34,550 bases of DNA from Methylococcaceae bacterium (GCA_029937975.1 JAPYOW010000018.1:1-34550), one strand, 5' to 3'. Positions 17,701-26,615 are shown, numbered from the stretch's first letter. The notes: a model not told the origin generated them from the letters alone. Translations and numbers: made by a program.

Positions 17701-17901
17701 TTATTTTCCGAATCTCTTACGGAATTTATCAACGCGACCGGCAGTATCTACCACTCTTTGCTTGCCAGTATAAAAAGGATGACATGAAGAACAAACTTCC
17801 ACATGCAAGTCTTCAGTTAATACTGAACCCGTTTCAAATTTATTACCACAACCACATGTTACAGTAATTTGCTTATATTCAGGATGAATTTCTGGTTTCA
17901 T
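17701..17901 (-). CDS. rpmE: 50S ribosomal protein L31, zinc-binding type
   Basis: A 66-residue large-subunit protein. It has the four-cysteine zinc motif of the C+ type: CGCG early and CSSC in [16 protein letters not shown], followed by the typical basic tail DKFRKRFGK. The ATG at 17901 matches the family start MKPEIHPEY and has GGA upstream; an in-frame TTG 12 bases earlier is not needed. It is divergent from the exonuclease III gene and may be co-transcribed with gltA. Confidence 0.95.
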   Translation of the reverse strand: MKPEIHPEYKQITVTCGCGNKFETGSVLTEDLHVEVCSSCHPFYTGKQRVVDTAGRVDKFRKRFGK

Positions 17902-17917
17902 TTTTGATTCCAAACTG

Positions 17918-17929
17918 CCTTAATTAAGG
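17918..17929. repeat. 12-bp palindrome in the rpmE leader
   Basis: CCTTAATTAAGG is a perfect palindrome 17 bases upstream of the rpmE start codon, inside the predicted leader. It could be a protein-binding site; the sequence gives no more than that. Confidence 0.5.
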
Positions 17930-17953
17930 GAGTACATATTTTAAAGAACTGAG

Positions 17954-17977
17954 TATAATACGATTTACTCAACGATT
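17954..17977. promoter_or_regulatory. Overlapping divergent promoters for rpmE and xthA
   Basis: Plus strand: TATAAT at 17954-17959 is about 38 bases before the xthA start, with a weak -35 (AGTACA, 17931-17936). Minus strand: TATTAT (17960-17955) has TTGCAG 17 bases upstream (17983-17978), pointing at rpmE. The two -10 boxes share five bases, so the two directions may exclude each other. Consensus match only. Confidence 0.4.
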
Positions 17978-17996
17978 CTGCAACCTACAATTTAAT

Positions 17997-18785
17997 ATGC
18001 GTATTATTTCACTGAATGCAAACGGTATTCGAGCCGCCGAACGAAAAGGTTTTTTCTTATGGGTTGCAGAACAAAATGCCGATGTTATTTGCATACAGGA
18101 AACAAAAGCCCAGACCTCACAGCTATCTGCCGACGCCTTCTGGCCGAAAGATTATCATTGTTTTTATCATGATGCTGAAAAAAAGGGCTACAGCGGTGTA
18201 GCACTCTATTGCCGGCAAAAACCGGATCAGATCATTCGGGGCATGGGTAATGCCGAGTTTGACTGCGAAGGCCGCTATATTGAAGCCATTTTTGGCAACT
18301 TAAGCGTCTCGTCTTTATATCTCCCCTCAGGGTCTGCAAAAGAACAACGCCAGCAAGTCAAGTATCGCTGCATGGAGCATATGATGCACAAAATGGAAGA
18401 ATTCAAATCCAGTGGGCGAGACCATATTATTTGCGGTGACTGGAACATTGCGCATAAGAACCAAGATATCCGCAATTGGAAAGGCAACAAAAAAAACTCT
18501 GGTTTTTTACCCGAAGAACGGGCATGGCTAGACACTCTGTTTGACCAGGTTGGCTTTGTGGACGCCTTTCGCGAACTGGAACAACAAGAACACCAATACA
18601 CCTGGTGGTCTAATCGTGGCCAGGCCTGGGCTAATAATGTGGGATGGCGCATTGATTATCAAATACTGTCACCGACATTCAACAACAGCGACAAAGTCAT
18701 CTCGACAGAAATATACAAGGAACAACGTTTTTCAGACCATGCGCCATTAATCATTGATTATGACTACATAATGCCCACAACATGA
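17997..18785 (+). CDS. xthA: Exodeoxyribonuclease III (AP endonuclease, ExoIII family)
   Basis: Cleaves DNA at abasic sites and degrades from 3' ends in base-excision repair. The 262 residues match the family. Catalytic motifs are LNANGIRAA (Asn), CIQETKA (metal-binding Glu), YSGVALYCR, GDWNIAH (Asp, Asn) and the C-terminal SDHAPL (Asp-His pair). The protein is cytoplasmic. The stop overlaps the start of the AmpG-like gene as ATGA, so the two are probably co-translated. Confidence 0.95.
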   Translation: MRIISLNANGIRAAERKGFFLWVAEQNADVICIQETKAQTSQLSADAFWPKDYHCFYHDAEKKGYSGVALYCRQKPDQIIRGMGNAEFDCEGRYIEAIFGNLSVSSLYLPSGSAKEQRQQVKYRCMEHMMHKMEEFKSSGRDHIICGDWNIAHKNQDIRNWKGNKKNSGFLPEERAWLDTLFDQVGFVDAFRELEQQEHQYTWWSNRGQAWANNVGWRIDYQILSPTFNNSDKVISTEIYKEQRFSDHAPLIIDYDYIMPTT

Positions 18786-20335
18786 GCACCACAAGCCCAC
18801 CACAGAACTTGCTTAAAACACTGACAGCTTTCACCCATCCCAGAGTAGTCACTCTGTTTTTTTTAGGCATTTCGGCCGGAACACCGCTGCTACTGATTTT
18901 TTCTTCACTCAGCCTCTGGTTACGAGAAGCCGGCGTACAGCGAGAAGCTGTTACTTATTTTAGCTGGGCTGCACTGGGTTATTCCTTCAAATTCGTCTGG
19001 GCTCCTCTGGTCGATAAATTACCTTTACCGTTATTGAGCCGATACCTCGGCAGACGACGCGCATGGCTATTGACATCCCAACTCATGATCATGCTGTCCA
19101 TCACGGCAATGGCGTACATTGACCCCGCCACAGATCCTCTGACTCTAATGGCATGGGCTGCAGTATGTCTAGGCTTCTCATCAGCCACCCAAGATATCGT
19201 CATTGATGCTTATCGCATCGAATCAGCAGAAAGTCATCTTCAGGCATTAATGTCATCCAGTTATATAGCAGGCTACCGGACAGGTATGTTACTGGCCGGT
19301 GCTGGTGCATTATTTTTAGCCAGCTATTTTGGCTCAACTGCACAGAGTTATAACTACCAGGCATGGCAATGGACCTATCTGCTAATGGCCTGCACCATGC
19401 TGATCGGTGTCATCACCACTTTAAGTGTGGCAGAACCCTGCCTGCAAACCAAGCCCGATAACCTAGAACTCCAGCAGCAACAGCTCGGCTTTTTATTGCT
19501 TTTTGCCGCATCTGTTTCCGGGTTTGTGGCCTGTTTTTATTACAGCTCCGGGCTGGCTGAAACTGCCAGGTCACTCTTGAGTCCCATGCTATCCAACCAG
19601 CAACTGGCAGGACTCCTGGTGGAATGCTGTCGACTGGCGCTAGCCTTAACCCTCGCCAGCAGCATCGCCAAACTCGTCATCAGTACAGGCCTCGTCAAAC
19701 AGCAACTCATCAAACAAACCTACCTAACTCCGATACAGGATTTCTTTCAGCGATACGGCTACTCGCTGGCATGGCTGTTATTAGCATTAATCGGCTTATA
19801 CCGTATTTCAGATATCGTACTCGGCGTCATTTCCAACGTATTTTATCAAGACCTGGGATTCACCAAACTCGAAATTGCCAGCGTGGTCAAAACCTTTGGC
19901 TTAATAATGACTATTACCGGGGGATTCCTAGGGGGACTTTTAGCCGTGCGTTTTGGGGTAATGCGGATTCTTTTTCTGGGCGCGTTATTATCGGCGCTAA
20001 CCAACATCCTCTTTATCATGCTGGCTCAGGCTGGACATGACATGGTCATGTTATACATCGTAATTTCAGCCGACAACCTATCCGCCGGACTTGCTAGCGC
20101 AGCGTTTATCGCATTTTTATCGAGCTTAACCAATATTACATTCACTGCGGTGCAATATGCTATTTTCAGCTCATTAATGACCCTGCTCCCCAAAATACTC
20201 GGGGGCTACTCTGGAACACTGGTCGAAACCCTGGGTTATTCCCAATTCTTCTTAATCACGGCAATCATGGGAATTCCAGTATTACTGCTGATAGTTCTAG
20301 CAGGGAAACATTGTCAGCTTGCAGGCATACGTTAA
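18782..20335 (+). CDS. AmpG-like MFS transporter
   Basis: A 517-residue polytopic inner-membrane protein of the major facilitator superfamily. The N-terminal part matches AmpG muropeptide permeases: LGISAGTPLLLIFSSLSLWL, a KFVWAPLVDKLPLP stretch and RYLGRRRAW between helices. VIDAYRIES is also typical of the group. AmpG imports anhydro-muropeptides for peptidoglycan recycling; because related MFS proteins carry other cargo, the exact substrate is inferred. It is translationally coupled to xthA. Confidence 0.75.
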   Translation: MSTTSPPQNLLKTLTAFTHPRVVTLFFLGISAGTPLLLIFSSLSLWLREAGVQREAVTYFSWAALGYSFKFVWAPLVDKLPLPLLSRYLGRRRAWLLTSQLMIMLSITAMAYIDPATDPLTLMAWAAVCLGFSSATQDIVIDAYRIESAESHLQALMSSSYIAGYRTGMLLAGAGALFLASYFGSTAQSYNYQAWQWTYLLMACTMLIGVITTLSVAEPCLQTKPDNLELQQQQLGFLLLFAASVSGFVACFYYSSGLAETARSLLSPMLSNQQLAGLLVECCRLALALTLASSIAKLVISTGLVKQQLIKQTYLTPIQDFFQRYGYSLAWLLLALIGLYRISDIVLGVISNVFYQDLGFTKLEIASVVKTFGLIMTITGGFLGGLLAVRFGVMRILFLGALLSALTNILFIMLAQAGHDMVMLYIVISADNLSAGLASAAFIAFLSSLTNITFTAVQYAIFSSLMTLLPKILGGYSGTLVETLGYSQFFLITAIMGIPVLLLIVLAGKHCQLAGIR

Positions 20336-20369
20336 AAATCCGATTAACCGGCCAGCGACCTACTCGCAT

Positions 20370-20408
20370 AAAAAAGCACCTTCCAGGAACAAGCCTGAAA
20401 GGTGCTTC
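20370..20408 (-). terminator. Rho-independent terminator of nhaD
   Basis: AAGCACCTTCCAGG (20374-20387) pairs with CCTGAAAGGTGCTT (20394-20407), 14 positions with one mismatch and a 6-base loop. On the minus strand the stem is followed by a run of T (20374-20369), which fits termination of nhaD 43 bases past its stop. It may also slow plus-strand readthrough from the AmpG-like gene. Confidence 0.85.
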
Positions 20409-20450
20409 AAAGACAAACCTGGCTGGCCTGAAGCCTGCCCCGGTGCTCAG

Positions 20451-21869
20451 TTAGCCATTAACCAAATAATGCGTCACAATACTCGCAAAATAGCCTAAGG
20501 CAATCACTGGCGTCCATTTGACATGACTAAAGAAAGTATATCTATGATTTGATTGGCCCATTAACGCCACACCCGCAGCAGAACCGACTGATAACAATGA
20601 GCCACCAGTACCTGCAGTCAGGGTAACCAGCATCCATTGATACAAATCCATCTCAAGATTCATATTAAGCACTGCAAACATTACCGGAATATTATCCACA
20701 ACAGCCGAAATCATGCCGACCAGAATATTGGCCGTGGTAGGTCCCAGACCATCATACATGGCGCCTGAAACCAGCTCCAGATACCCGATATAACCCAAAC
20801 CACCCACAGAAAAGACCACACCAAAGAAGAAGAACAGAGTATCCCATTCCGCATCCCGTACTTTTCTGAAAATATCGAAAGATTCACCCCGATACAACTT
20901 GTTAATGCTAAAGCCGTATATCATCAATACCGATAGACCTACCATCATTCCCATGAAGGGAGGCAAGTGCAAGAACTGCTTAAAACAAACTGCGGTAACA
21001 ATCGTCAAGGCAAATAAACCACAAACCTGCATTGCTCCCGGTTTAAGGTAAATAGCTTCCTCATCCGTTGCTGTAGGCTGACCATCAGGCAAGGCCATGT
21101 ACATAAAAACCGCAGGCACTATATAGTTAACAACCGAAGGAACAAACAACACAAAAAAATCAAAAAATTCAGCATAACCTGCTTGCCAAACCATTAACGT
21201 GGTTATATCACCAAAAGGACTAAAAGCACCACCGGCATTAGCAGCTACCACCAAATTAACCAGGCCTATAGTAACAAATTTATCATTGCCTTTTCCTACG
21301 GCTAATACCACAGCACCTACCAGCAAGGCAGAGGTCAGATTATCCGCCACAGATGATAAAAAGAAAGTAATAATGCCGGTTACCCAGAATAATTGCTTAT
21401 AACTAAACTCTTTTCTTATCATCCAGGATCGCAAGACTTCAAAGACATTACGCTCTGCCATGGCATTGATATAGGTCATCGCCACCAGCAAAAACAACAT
21501 CAAAGCCGCATATTCCGTTAAATTGTACTCAAAAGCCTCATGCAGTTGTTCAACAGAAACCCCGGCTTCTGCCGCCAAAATCGCCGCATGCGCCCAAATA
21601 ATACCCGCTGCTAAAATAACCGGCTTAGACTTACGCAGCCCCGTAAATTCCTCAGCCATTACGAAGCCATAAGCGACAACAAAAATGAGAACGGTATAAA
21701 TTCCTCTTTCAGTCCCGGTAAGGCCTAAATTAGTAAAATCCTCGTCATATACTTCAGCCATTGCCAGTTGCGGCAACAACAAAAAGCCTGAAAAAATCAA
21801 AAGCAAACGTAACAAAACAACCCCCAAAAAATGAATAAACACAAGATAAAATTGTCTCAATACTATCAC
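20451..21869 (-). CDS. nhaD: Na+/H+ antiporter NhaD
   Basis: Inner-membrane antiporter that expels Na+ (or Li+) for protons. The 472 residues have about 12-13 hydrophobic segments. Family motifs include SSVADNLTSALLVG, NAGGAFSPFGDITTLMVWQ and AVVDNIPVMFAVL, with the conserved Asp residues of the ion site. The N terminus looks like a signal-type helix ending PQLAMAE. No ATG is available: the reading frame can open at GTG 21869 or at later TTG/GTG codons, so the start is uncertain. It is divergent from cysI. Confidence 0.88.
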   Translation of the reverse strand: MIVLRQFYLVFIHFLGVVLLRLLLIFSGFLLLPQLAMAEVYDEDFTNLGLTGTERGIYTVLIFVVAYGFVMAEEFTGLRKSKPVILAAGIIWAHAAILAAEAGVSVEQLHEAFEYNLTEYAALMLFLLVAMTYINAMAERNVFEVLRSWMIRKEFSYKQLFWVTGIITFFLSSVADNLTSALLVGAVVLAVGKGNDKFVTIGLVNLVVAANAGGAFSPFGDITTLMVWQAGYAEFFDFFVLFVPSVVNYIVPAVFMYMALPDGQPTATDEEAIYLKPGAMQVCGLFALTIVTAVCFKQFLHLPPFMGMMVGLSVLMIYGFSINKLYRGESFDIFRKVRDAEWDTLFFFFGVVFSVGGLGYIGYLELVSGAMYDGLGPTTANILVGMISAVVDNIPVMFAVLNMNLEMDLYQWMLVTLTAGTGGSLLSVGSAAGVALMGQSNHRYTFFSHVKWTPVIALGYFASIVTHYLVNG

Positions 21870-21879
21870 TATATGATAG
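21863..21879. promoter_or_regulatory. Inverted repeat at the nhaD start
   Basis: CTATCA and TGATAG form a perfect 6-bp inverted repeat with a 5-base centre, covering the candidate GTG start of nhaD. It could be an operator or an RNA stem over the start, or chance. Confidence 0.3.
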
Positions 21880-21960
21880 ACTTTGTCACTTAAAGCCCCC
21901 TTTTATCATAAAGTAAGCCTTGACTTTATTTGACTTACACACAGCGAAAACAACTTAAAT

Positions 21961-23604
21961 ATGTATCAGTACAACGACGCAGACCAAACTCTGGTCAATG
22001 AACGAGTCGCTCAGTTTAGAGGACAAACCGAACGCTATTTAAAAGGTGAAATTGGTGAGGATGAATTCCGCACCTTACGTTTGATGAATGGGCTTTATGT
22101 GCAGATCCATGCCCCTATGCTGCGCATTGCCATTCCCTATGGTTTACTTTCCTCTCCACAGCTTCGTATGCTGGCTCATGTTTCCAGAAAATATGATAAA
22201 AGTTATGCACATATCACTACCCGTCAAAATATCCAGCTTAACTGGCCCGAGTTAAAAAATGTGCCCGATATTCTGGCAGATTTAGCCAGTGTACAAATGC
22301 ATGCCATTCAAACCAGTGGCAATTGCTTACGAAATACCACCAGCGACCCGTTGGCAGGCGTCTGTCTGGATGAAATTGAAGATCCTCGTCCGTATTGTGA
22401 AATCATCCGCCAATGGACAACACTACATCCTGAATTTGCTTATTTACCCCGTAAATTCAAAATTGCTGTCAGTGGTTCCGAGCATGACAGAGCTGCCACG
22501 CAGCTGCATGATATTGGCCTTTATCTGGTAAAAAATGATGCCGGGGAAACAGGGTTCAGAGTACTGGTCGGTGGCGGACTTGGCCGTACGCCTATTATCG
22601 GAAAAGTCATTAAACCTTTCCTTGAGAAACAACACCTACTGTCTTACCTGGAAGCGATACTTCGCGTCTATAATCTGAAAGGACGACGTGATAATAAATA
22701 CAAAGCGCGCATAAAGATTCTGGTCAGGGAAAGCGGCATAGAACAAATGAGGAAATGGGTTGAGGCGGAATGGCAACAAACCAAAGCAGACATGCAAATC
22801 AGTGAGCAACGCTTTGCAGACATGCAGGCTCACTTTACAGCACCCCCCTATCAAGTTCTGGCCGAGCCAGATAACCAATTTATCGCTGATAAAGTACAAA
22901 ACTCAAGTTTCAATACCTGGATAAACCTGAATACTGAAGCGCATAAAATATCAGGTTACCGCATCGTTCATATCTCCTTAAAAGCACCGGACGCCCCTCC
23001 GGGCGATATCACGGATAAGCAACTGGATGCGGTCGCCGACCTGGCTGATCAATACAGCTTTGGAGAAATCAGATCAAGCCACCGACAAAACCTGGTACTG
23101 GCTGATGTCAAACAGACTGATTTATTTTCACTTTGGCAAAAATTAGTCAAGCTATCACTGGCTACCCCGAATATCGGCACAGCAACCGACATGATTTGCT
23201 GCCCGGGACTCGATTTTTGCGCACTGGCTAACGCCGGTTCCATTGGCATCGCTAAAGAAATCAACGAAGCCCTGGATGACCTCGATTATATTCACGATAT
23301 TGGTGAGTTAAAAATCAACATGTCAGGCTGCATGAATGGTTGCGCTCATCAAAGTGTGGGACATATTGGTATTTTAGGTGTCGATAAAAAAGGCGTTGAA
23401 TGGTACCAGATCACGCTGGGTGGTTCTTCAGAAAACAATGCGGCTATCGGAAAACGACTGGGACCTGCTGTTGCAAAAAACCAGATCACACAAGCCGTGT
23501 GTCAAATCCTGGATGTCTATATTAAGCAGCGGCAAGATGATGAAATATTTTTAGATACTGTTCATCGTATCGGTGTCACCCCGTTTAAAACAGCCGTTTA
23601 TTAA
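21961..23604 (+). CDS. cysI: Sulfite reductase hemoprotein (CysI, nitrite/sulfite reductase family)
   Basis: Siroheme/4Fe-4S enzyme that reduces sulfite to sulfide for cysteine synthesis. The 547 residues carry two ferredoxin-like halves. The early motif is YAHITTRQNIQLNW, and TSGNCLRNTT follows. The cluster and siroheme ligands are CCPGLDFC (C-x5-C) and SGCMNGCAH (C-x3-C). The single-chain form followed by a DUF934 gene is the arrangement of Pseudomonas cysI, so sulfite is a more likely substrate than nitrite, which uses the same fold. ATG 21961 is the natural start. Confidence 0.88.
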   Translation: MYQYNDADQTLVNERVAQFRGQTERYLKGEIGEDEFRTLRLMNGLYVQIHAPMLRIAIPYGLLSSPQLRMLAHVSRKYDKSYAHITTRQNIQLNWPELKNVPDILADLASVQMHAIQTSGNCLRNTTSDPLAGVCLDEIEDPRPYCEIIRQWTTLHPEFAYLPRKFKIAVSGSEHDRAATQLHDIGLYLVKNDAGETGFRVLVGGGLGRTPIIGKVIKPFLEKQHLLSYLEAILRVYNLKGRRDNKYKARIKILVRESGIEQMRKWVEAEWQQTKADMQISEQRFADMQAHFTAPPYQVLAEPDNQFIADKVQNSSFNTWINLNTEAHKISGYRIVHISLKAPDAPPGDITDKQLDAVADLADQYSFGEIRSSHRQNLVLADVKQTDLFSLWQKLVKLSLATPNIGTATDMICCPGLDFCALANAGSIGIAKEINEALDDLDYIHDIGELKINMSGCMNGCAHQSVGHIGILGVDKKGVEWYQITLGGSSENNAAIGKRLGPAVAKNQITQAVCQILDVYIKQRQDDEIFLDTVHRIGVTPFKTAVY

Positions 23605-23615
23605 GATCGCAAATC

Positions 23616-24068
23616 ATGAAAATCATTAAAGACAAAAAAATTGTAGACGACAACTGGTCACATCTTGCTGATGACGAGGCGATATCCCAAGGCGATATCA
23701 CCGTTTCACTCTCACGCTGGAAAGATGAAAAATCCTCATTGCGTGATCATGCCGGAAAAATAGGCATCCGACTGGCACCGGCTGATCATCTGGAAGATAT
23801 TGCCGACGACCTGGCAAACTTCCAGCTCATTGGCCTTGAATTCCCGGCATTTACCGATGGACGGTCCTTCTCTCATGCTCGCTTACTACGCAGTCGATAT
23901 CAGTATGAAGATGAAATACGCGCCATGGGCCATTATATGGCCGATCAGGTTTTTTACCTGGCCCGGGTCGGCGTCAATGCCTTTCAGCTAGAGAATACCG
24001 CCGAACTGGAGGTCGCACTCTCCACCATCAATGACTTTAGCGTCCAGTATCAGGCATCAACCAACTAA
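23616..24068 (+). CDS. DUF934 family protein, sulfite-reductase partner
   Basis: A 150-residue cytoplasmic protein of the DUF934 family. The family hallmark is the segment with FPAFTDGRSFSHARLLR and RYQYEDEIRAMGHYMADQVFYLARVG (two parts of one continuous block). DUF934 genes follow single-subunit cysI genes in many Pseudomonas-like genomes, so a role in sulfite reduction, perhaps in electron supply or maturation, is inferred from context. It starts 11 bases after cysI and ends before a hairpin terminator. Confidence 0.85.
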   Translation: MKIIKDKKIVDDNWSHLADDEAISQGDITVSLSRWKDEKSSLRDHAGKIGIRLAPADHLEDIADDLANFQLIGLEFPAFTDGRSFSHARLLRSRYQYEDEIRAMGHYMADQVFYLARVGVNAFQLENTAELEVALSTINDFSVQYQASTN

Positions 24069-24077
24069 CGATGACTG

Positions 24078-24116
24078 CCCCTGTTGCAGCAGACCTCTAC
24101 TGCAACAGGGTTTAAT
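24078..24116 (+). terminator. Terminator of cysI-DUF934
   Basis: CCCTGTTGCAG (24079-24089) and CTGCAACAGGG (24100-24110) form a perfect 11-bp stem with a 10-base loop, followed by TTTAATT. It lies 10 bases past the DUF934 stop and just before the convergent ubiX stop. Confidence 0.75.
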
Positions 24117-24691
24117 TACAAGCCGCCCCAAGGCGTAAACAAACCCTCGACATTGACCCCAAACATATCCAATACCCGGCCAACACCCTCATCGACCATG
24201 GCCATAATTGAATCTGATTTACTATAAAACGCAGGCATGGGCGGAAAGATAATCCCCCCCATCTCTGTGACACTGGCCATATTACGAATATGCGCCAAAT
24301 TCAACGGTGTTTCACGCGGCATAATCACTACTCGCCGTCGTTCTTTCAATGCCACATCCGCAGATCGGGAAATCAGGTTATCTCCATAACCATGGGCAAC
24401 CGCCGACAATGTCTTCATGGAACACGGTGCAATAATAACCCCTTCGGTTTTAAATGATCCACTGGCAATACTGGCAGCTATGTCATTAACCCCATGCACG
24501 ACATCCGCCAAGGCATATAATTCAGCCCGCTCCATCCCAATTTCATACTTTAAATTCACCAAACCGGCGGATGAAATAACTAAATGCGCTTCCCAGTCCT
24601 CCTGTTTTTGTAATATTTGCAACATTCTGACGCCATAAATAGCACCGGTTGCTCCCGTCATCGCAATAACTATTCTCTTTTTTTGGTTCAT
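24116..24691 (-). CDS. ubiX: Flavin prenyltransferase UbiX
   Basis: Makes prenylated FMN, the cofactor of the UbiD decarboxylase in ubiquinone synthesis. The 191 residues begin RIVIAMTGATGAIYG, the FMN-binding start of the family. They continue with FKTEGVIIAPCSMKTLSAVA, the phosphate-binding ERRRVVIMPRETPLN, and a C-terminal IIFPPMPAFYSKSDSI with the conserved Pro and Tyr. ATG 24691 fits the family start; an in-frame GTG at 24715 adds 8 residues. Confidence 0.94.
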   Translation of the reverse strand: MNQKKRIVIAMTGATGAIYGVRMLQILQKQEDWEAHLVISSAGLVNLKYEIGMERAELYALADVVHGVNDIAASIASGSFKTEGVIIAPCSMKTLSAVAHGYGDNLISRSADVALKERRRVVIMPRETPLNLAHIRNMASVTEMGGIIFPPMPAFYSKSDSIMAMVDEGVGRVLDMFGVNVEGLFTPWGGL

Positions 24692-24726
24692 ATCACTACA
24701 TTCATCAATAACCACTCATCTAGCCA

Positions 24727-25680
24727 TCATTGTACCAGTTCTAACATGCTATCCGCTGCATCCACCAAGGCATTGATCATCTCTTCACCACTGGCAATAT
24801 GTCCTGAACCAGCTAACACCTTAAATTCGGCATGGGGTAACTGTTCAGACAAGCTGAGTCCGGCGGCCATGGGACAGACCAAATCATGACGCCCATGCAC
24901 AATAACCGCAGGAATATCTGTTATCCCTGCACAATTTTCCAGCACGTGATTTTCCTCCATAAAATAATGGTTTTCCGCATAATGTAATTCCATTTGCACT
25001 TGTTTCAGCATTTTTTCAGACACCTGTGATACTTGATCATCCGCCTGAAAATCCCCCATCAATGCAACCTGCCCGCCCCAGTCTATCCAGGCTTTTGCCA
25101 CCCGTCTTTGCGTCAATTCATCCGCGGAAAACACAGCATCATACAATATACTGACAATATCTTTCCCCGATTGCGAAGGAACACTGCCTACCAACTGCCG
25201 CCATTTTTCCGGGTATATGCAAGCCACCCCGCCTTCTTTGACAAACCAATCCATATCTTGCTGCCGCGCCAGAAAAACACCTCGCATCACCATGCCCAGG
25301 ACTTTATCGCTATGTTGCTGAGCATATAACAACGTGAGCGTACTGCCCCAGGAGCCACCAAATACCACCCACTTTTCAATATGCAGGTGCTGTCTGATAC
25401 GTTCCATATCTTCCAGCAAATATTGCGTGGTGTTATTTTTCAACTCGCCAAAAGGCTTTGATTGTCCGCAGCCGCGCTGATCCATCAAAATAATATGATA
25501 TTTGCCGGGATTAAAAAAACAGCGATGACTGGGTTTGGTGCCTGAACAAGGCCCACCATGGAGAAAAATGACCGGAATACCCTCTGGGTTGCCGGATTGT
25601 TCCACATAAACGGAATGCGCACTCTCCGTTGGCAGATAAAAATGATGGAAGGGTTCTATGTCTGGATAGAGAGATTTCAT
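24727..25680 (-). CDS. pip: Proline iminopeptidase (alpha/beta hydrolase)
   Basis: Releases N-terminal proline from peptides. The 317 residues belong to peptidase family S33. The nucleophile elbow is GGSWGSTL, DQRGCGQS and LLEDMERIRQHL are typical of bacterial Pip, and HGRHD and GSGH carry the probable acid and His. The oxyanion motif, usually HGGPG, is HGGPC here. The ATG at 25680 is clear. The gene follows the MCE operon on the same strand, after a possible weak terminator. Confidence 0.9.
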   Translation of the reverse strand: MKSLYPDIEPFHHFYLPTESAHSVYVEQSGNPEGIPVIFLHGGPCSGTKPSHRCFFNPGKYHIILMDQRGCGQSKPFGELKNNTTQYLLEDMERIRQHLHIEKWVVFGGSWGSTLTLLYAQQHSDKVLGMVMRGVFLARQQDMDWFVKEGGVACIYPEKWRQLVGSVPSQSGKDIVSILYDAVFSADELTQRRVAKAWIDWGGQVALMGDFQADDQVSQVSEKMLKQVQMELHYAENHYFMEENHVLENCAGITDIPAVIVHGRHDLVCPMAAGLSLSEQLPHAEFKVLAGSGHIASGEEMINALVDAADSMLELVQ

Positions 25681-25704
25681 GATTTACAATTATAAAACGG
25701 TTAA

Positions 25705-25729
25705 TTAAGAAGGGGGCTCTAGCCACCCT
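25705..25729 (-). terminator. Possible weak terminator of the MCE operon
   Basis: On the minus strand GGGTGGC and GCCCCC form a short GC-rich stem around TAGA, followed by TTCTTAATT. The stem contains a bulge and the U tract is broken, so readthrough into pip is likely. Confidence 0.35.
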
Positions 25730-25745
25730 GACATCGCGCTGACAC

Positions 25746-26615
25746 TTACTGTTTTACCGGCGCCAGCAGGTCAGTCATCTGCTTGACTTTTTCATCATCC
25801 CCCAGCAAATGATAAACAGCCCTGGAACGCGTTAAATATTCTTGTGCATCCTGCCAACGCTGCGAAGCTTGATAATATTGCGCCAATTCTAGCAATGTCA
25901 CCGCAATACCCACGCGTGACAGCCCTTGCTTATACAACAACAGCGCCTGTTGCAGTTTTGACTCAGCATCTGCAGCTGCGCCCTGTTGCAACAATAAATC
26001 TGCCTGGAAACGCAGCAAACGCGCCTGCCTATCCCTATTGTTATGGGCTGTCTGCTTTAGGGCATGAGCATAGCGTTGTACCCACAAGAGCTCATCCTGC
26101 TTGCGCCAAAAAGCCAGCTTAACTTGACTGGCAATCGCCGCTATCTGGGTATTATCGGGAACAGAAACAGCCCTGACTCCCTTAAAGACAGGTAAAATTT
26201 CACGCAGCCTATGCGCAGCCTCAGCCCACTGTTTTTGCTGCAATGCCAGCCGCCCATAAAGCAGGCTGATACGCGGCTGATAGTGCTGAAAAAAATCATC
26301 TGTTGCAATCCTGCCCGCCAGGGTTAAATAGTGCTTCGCCGCTGCATCGTCATGTTGGGCTAAGGCGACTTCTGCCAGATTAATGCTGCTAAGCAAAACG
26401 CCTTCCTGATCATCTACTCCCTGATAAAGCAATAATGCTTTATTAAAAAAATGTTGCGCTGACCTCCATTCCGCATCGCCATAAGCTTGCAGCCCCGCCC
26501 TGCTGTATTCTTCCGCATCAATTAACACGGCGGGTCTACGCACGGCCTCAGCCCCACAGCCGGTGAGCAACAGGCCCATGATAAGAAAAAACACACGGCA
26601 ATAAGGCCTATTCAT
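25746..26615 (-). CDS. TPR-like lipoprotein of the MCE operon
   Basis: A 289-residue predicted lipoprotein: a signal helix is followed by the lipobox LLLTGC, with Cys20 and Gly at +2, which favours outer-membrane sorting. The rest is alpha-helical with TPR-like repeats, for example AGLQAYGDAEWRSAQHFFNKAL, GRLALQQKQWAEAAHRL and LAQYYQASQRWQDAQEYL. It overlaps the MCE gene by 8 bases and therefore belongs to that operon. Known MCE systems often include a lipoprotein (PqiC type), but this one is TPR-like and not PqiC-like by eye. A role in linking the MCE protein to the outer membrane is inference. Confidence 0.7.
   Translation of the reverse strand: MNRPYCRVFFLIMGLLLTGCGAEAVRRPAVLIDAEEYSRAGLQAYGDAEWRSAQHFFNKALLLYQGVDDQEGVLLSSINLAEVALAQHDDAAAKHYLTLAGRIATDDFFQHYQPRISLLYGRLALQQKQWAEAAHRLREILPVFKGVRAVSVPDNTQIAAIASQVKLAFWRKQDELLWVQRYAHALKQTAHNNRDRQARLLRFQADLLLQQGAAADAESKLQQALLLYKQGLSRVGIAVTLLELAQYYQASQRWQDAQEYLTRSRAVYHLLGDDEKVKQMTDLLAPVKQ

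Noticed and set aside
21925-21960. Sigma-70 promoter for cysI from the repeated TTGACTT
   Set aside because: Neither copy has a -10 box at proper spacing before the start codon.
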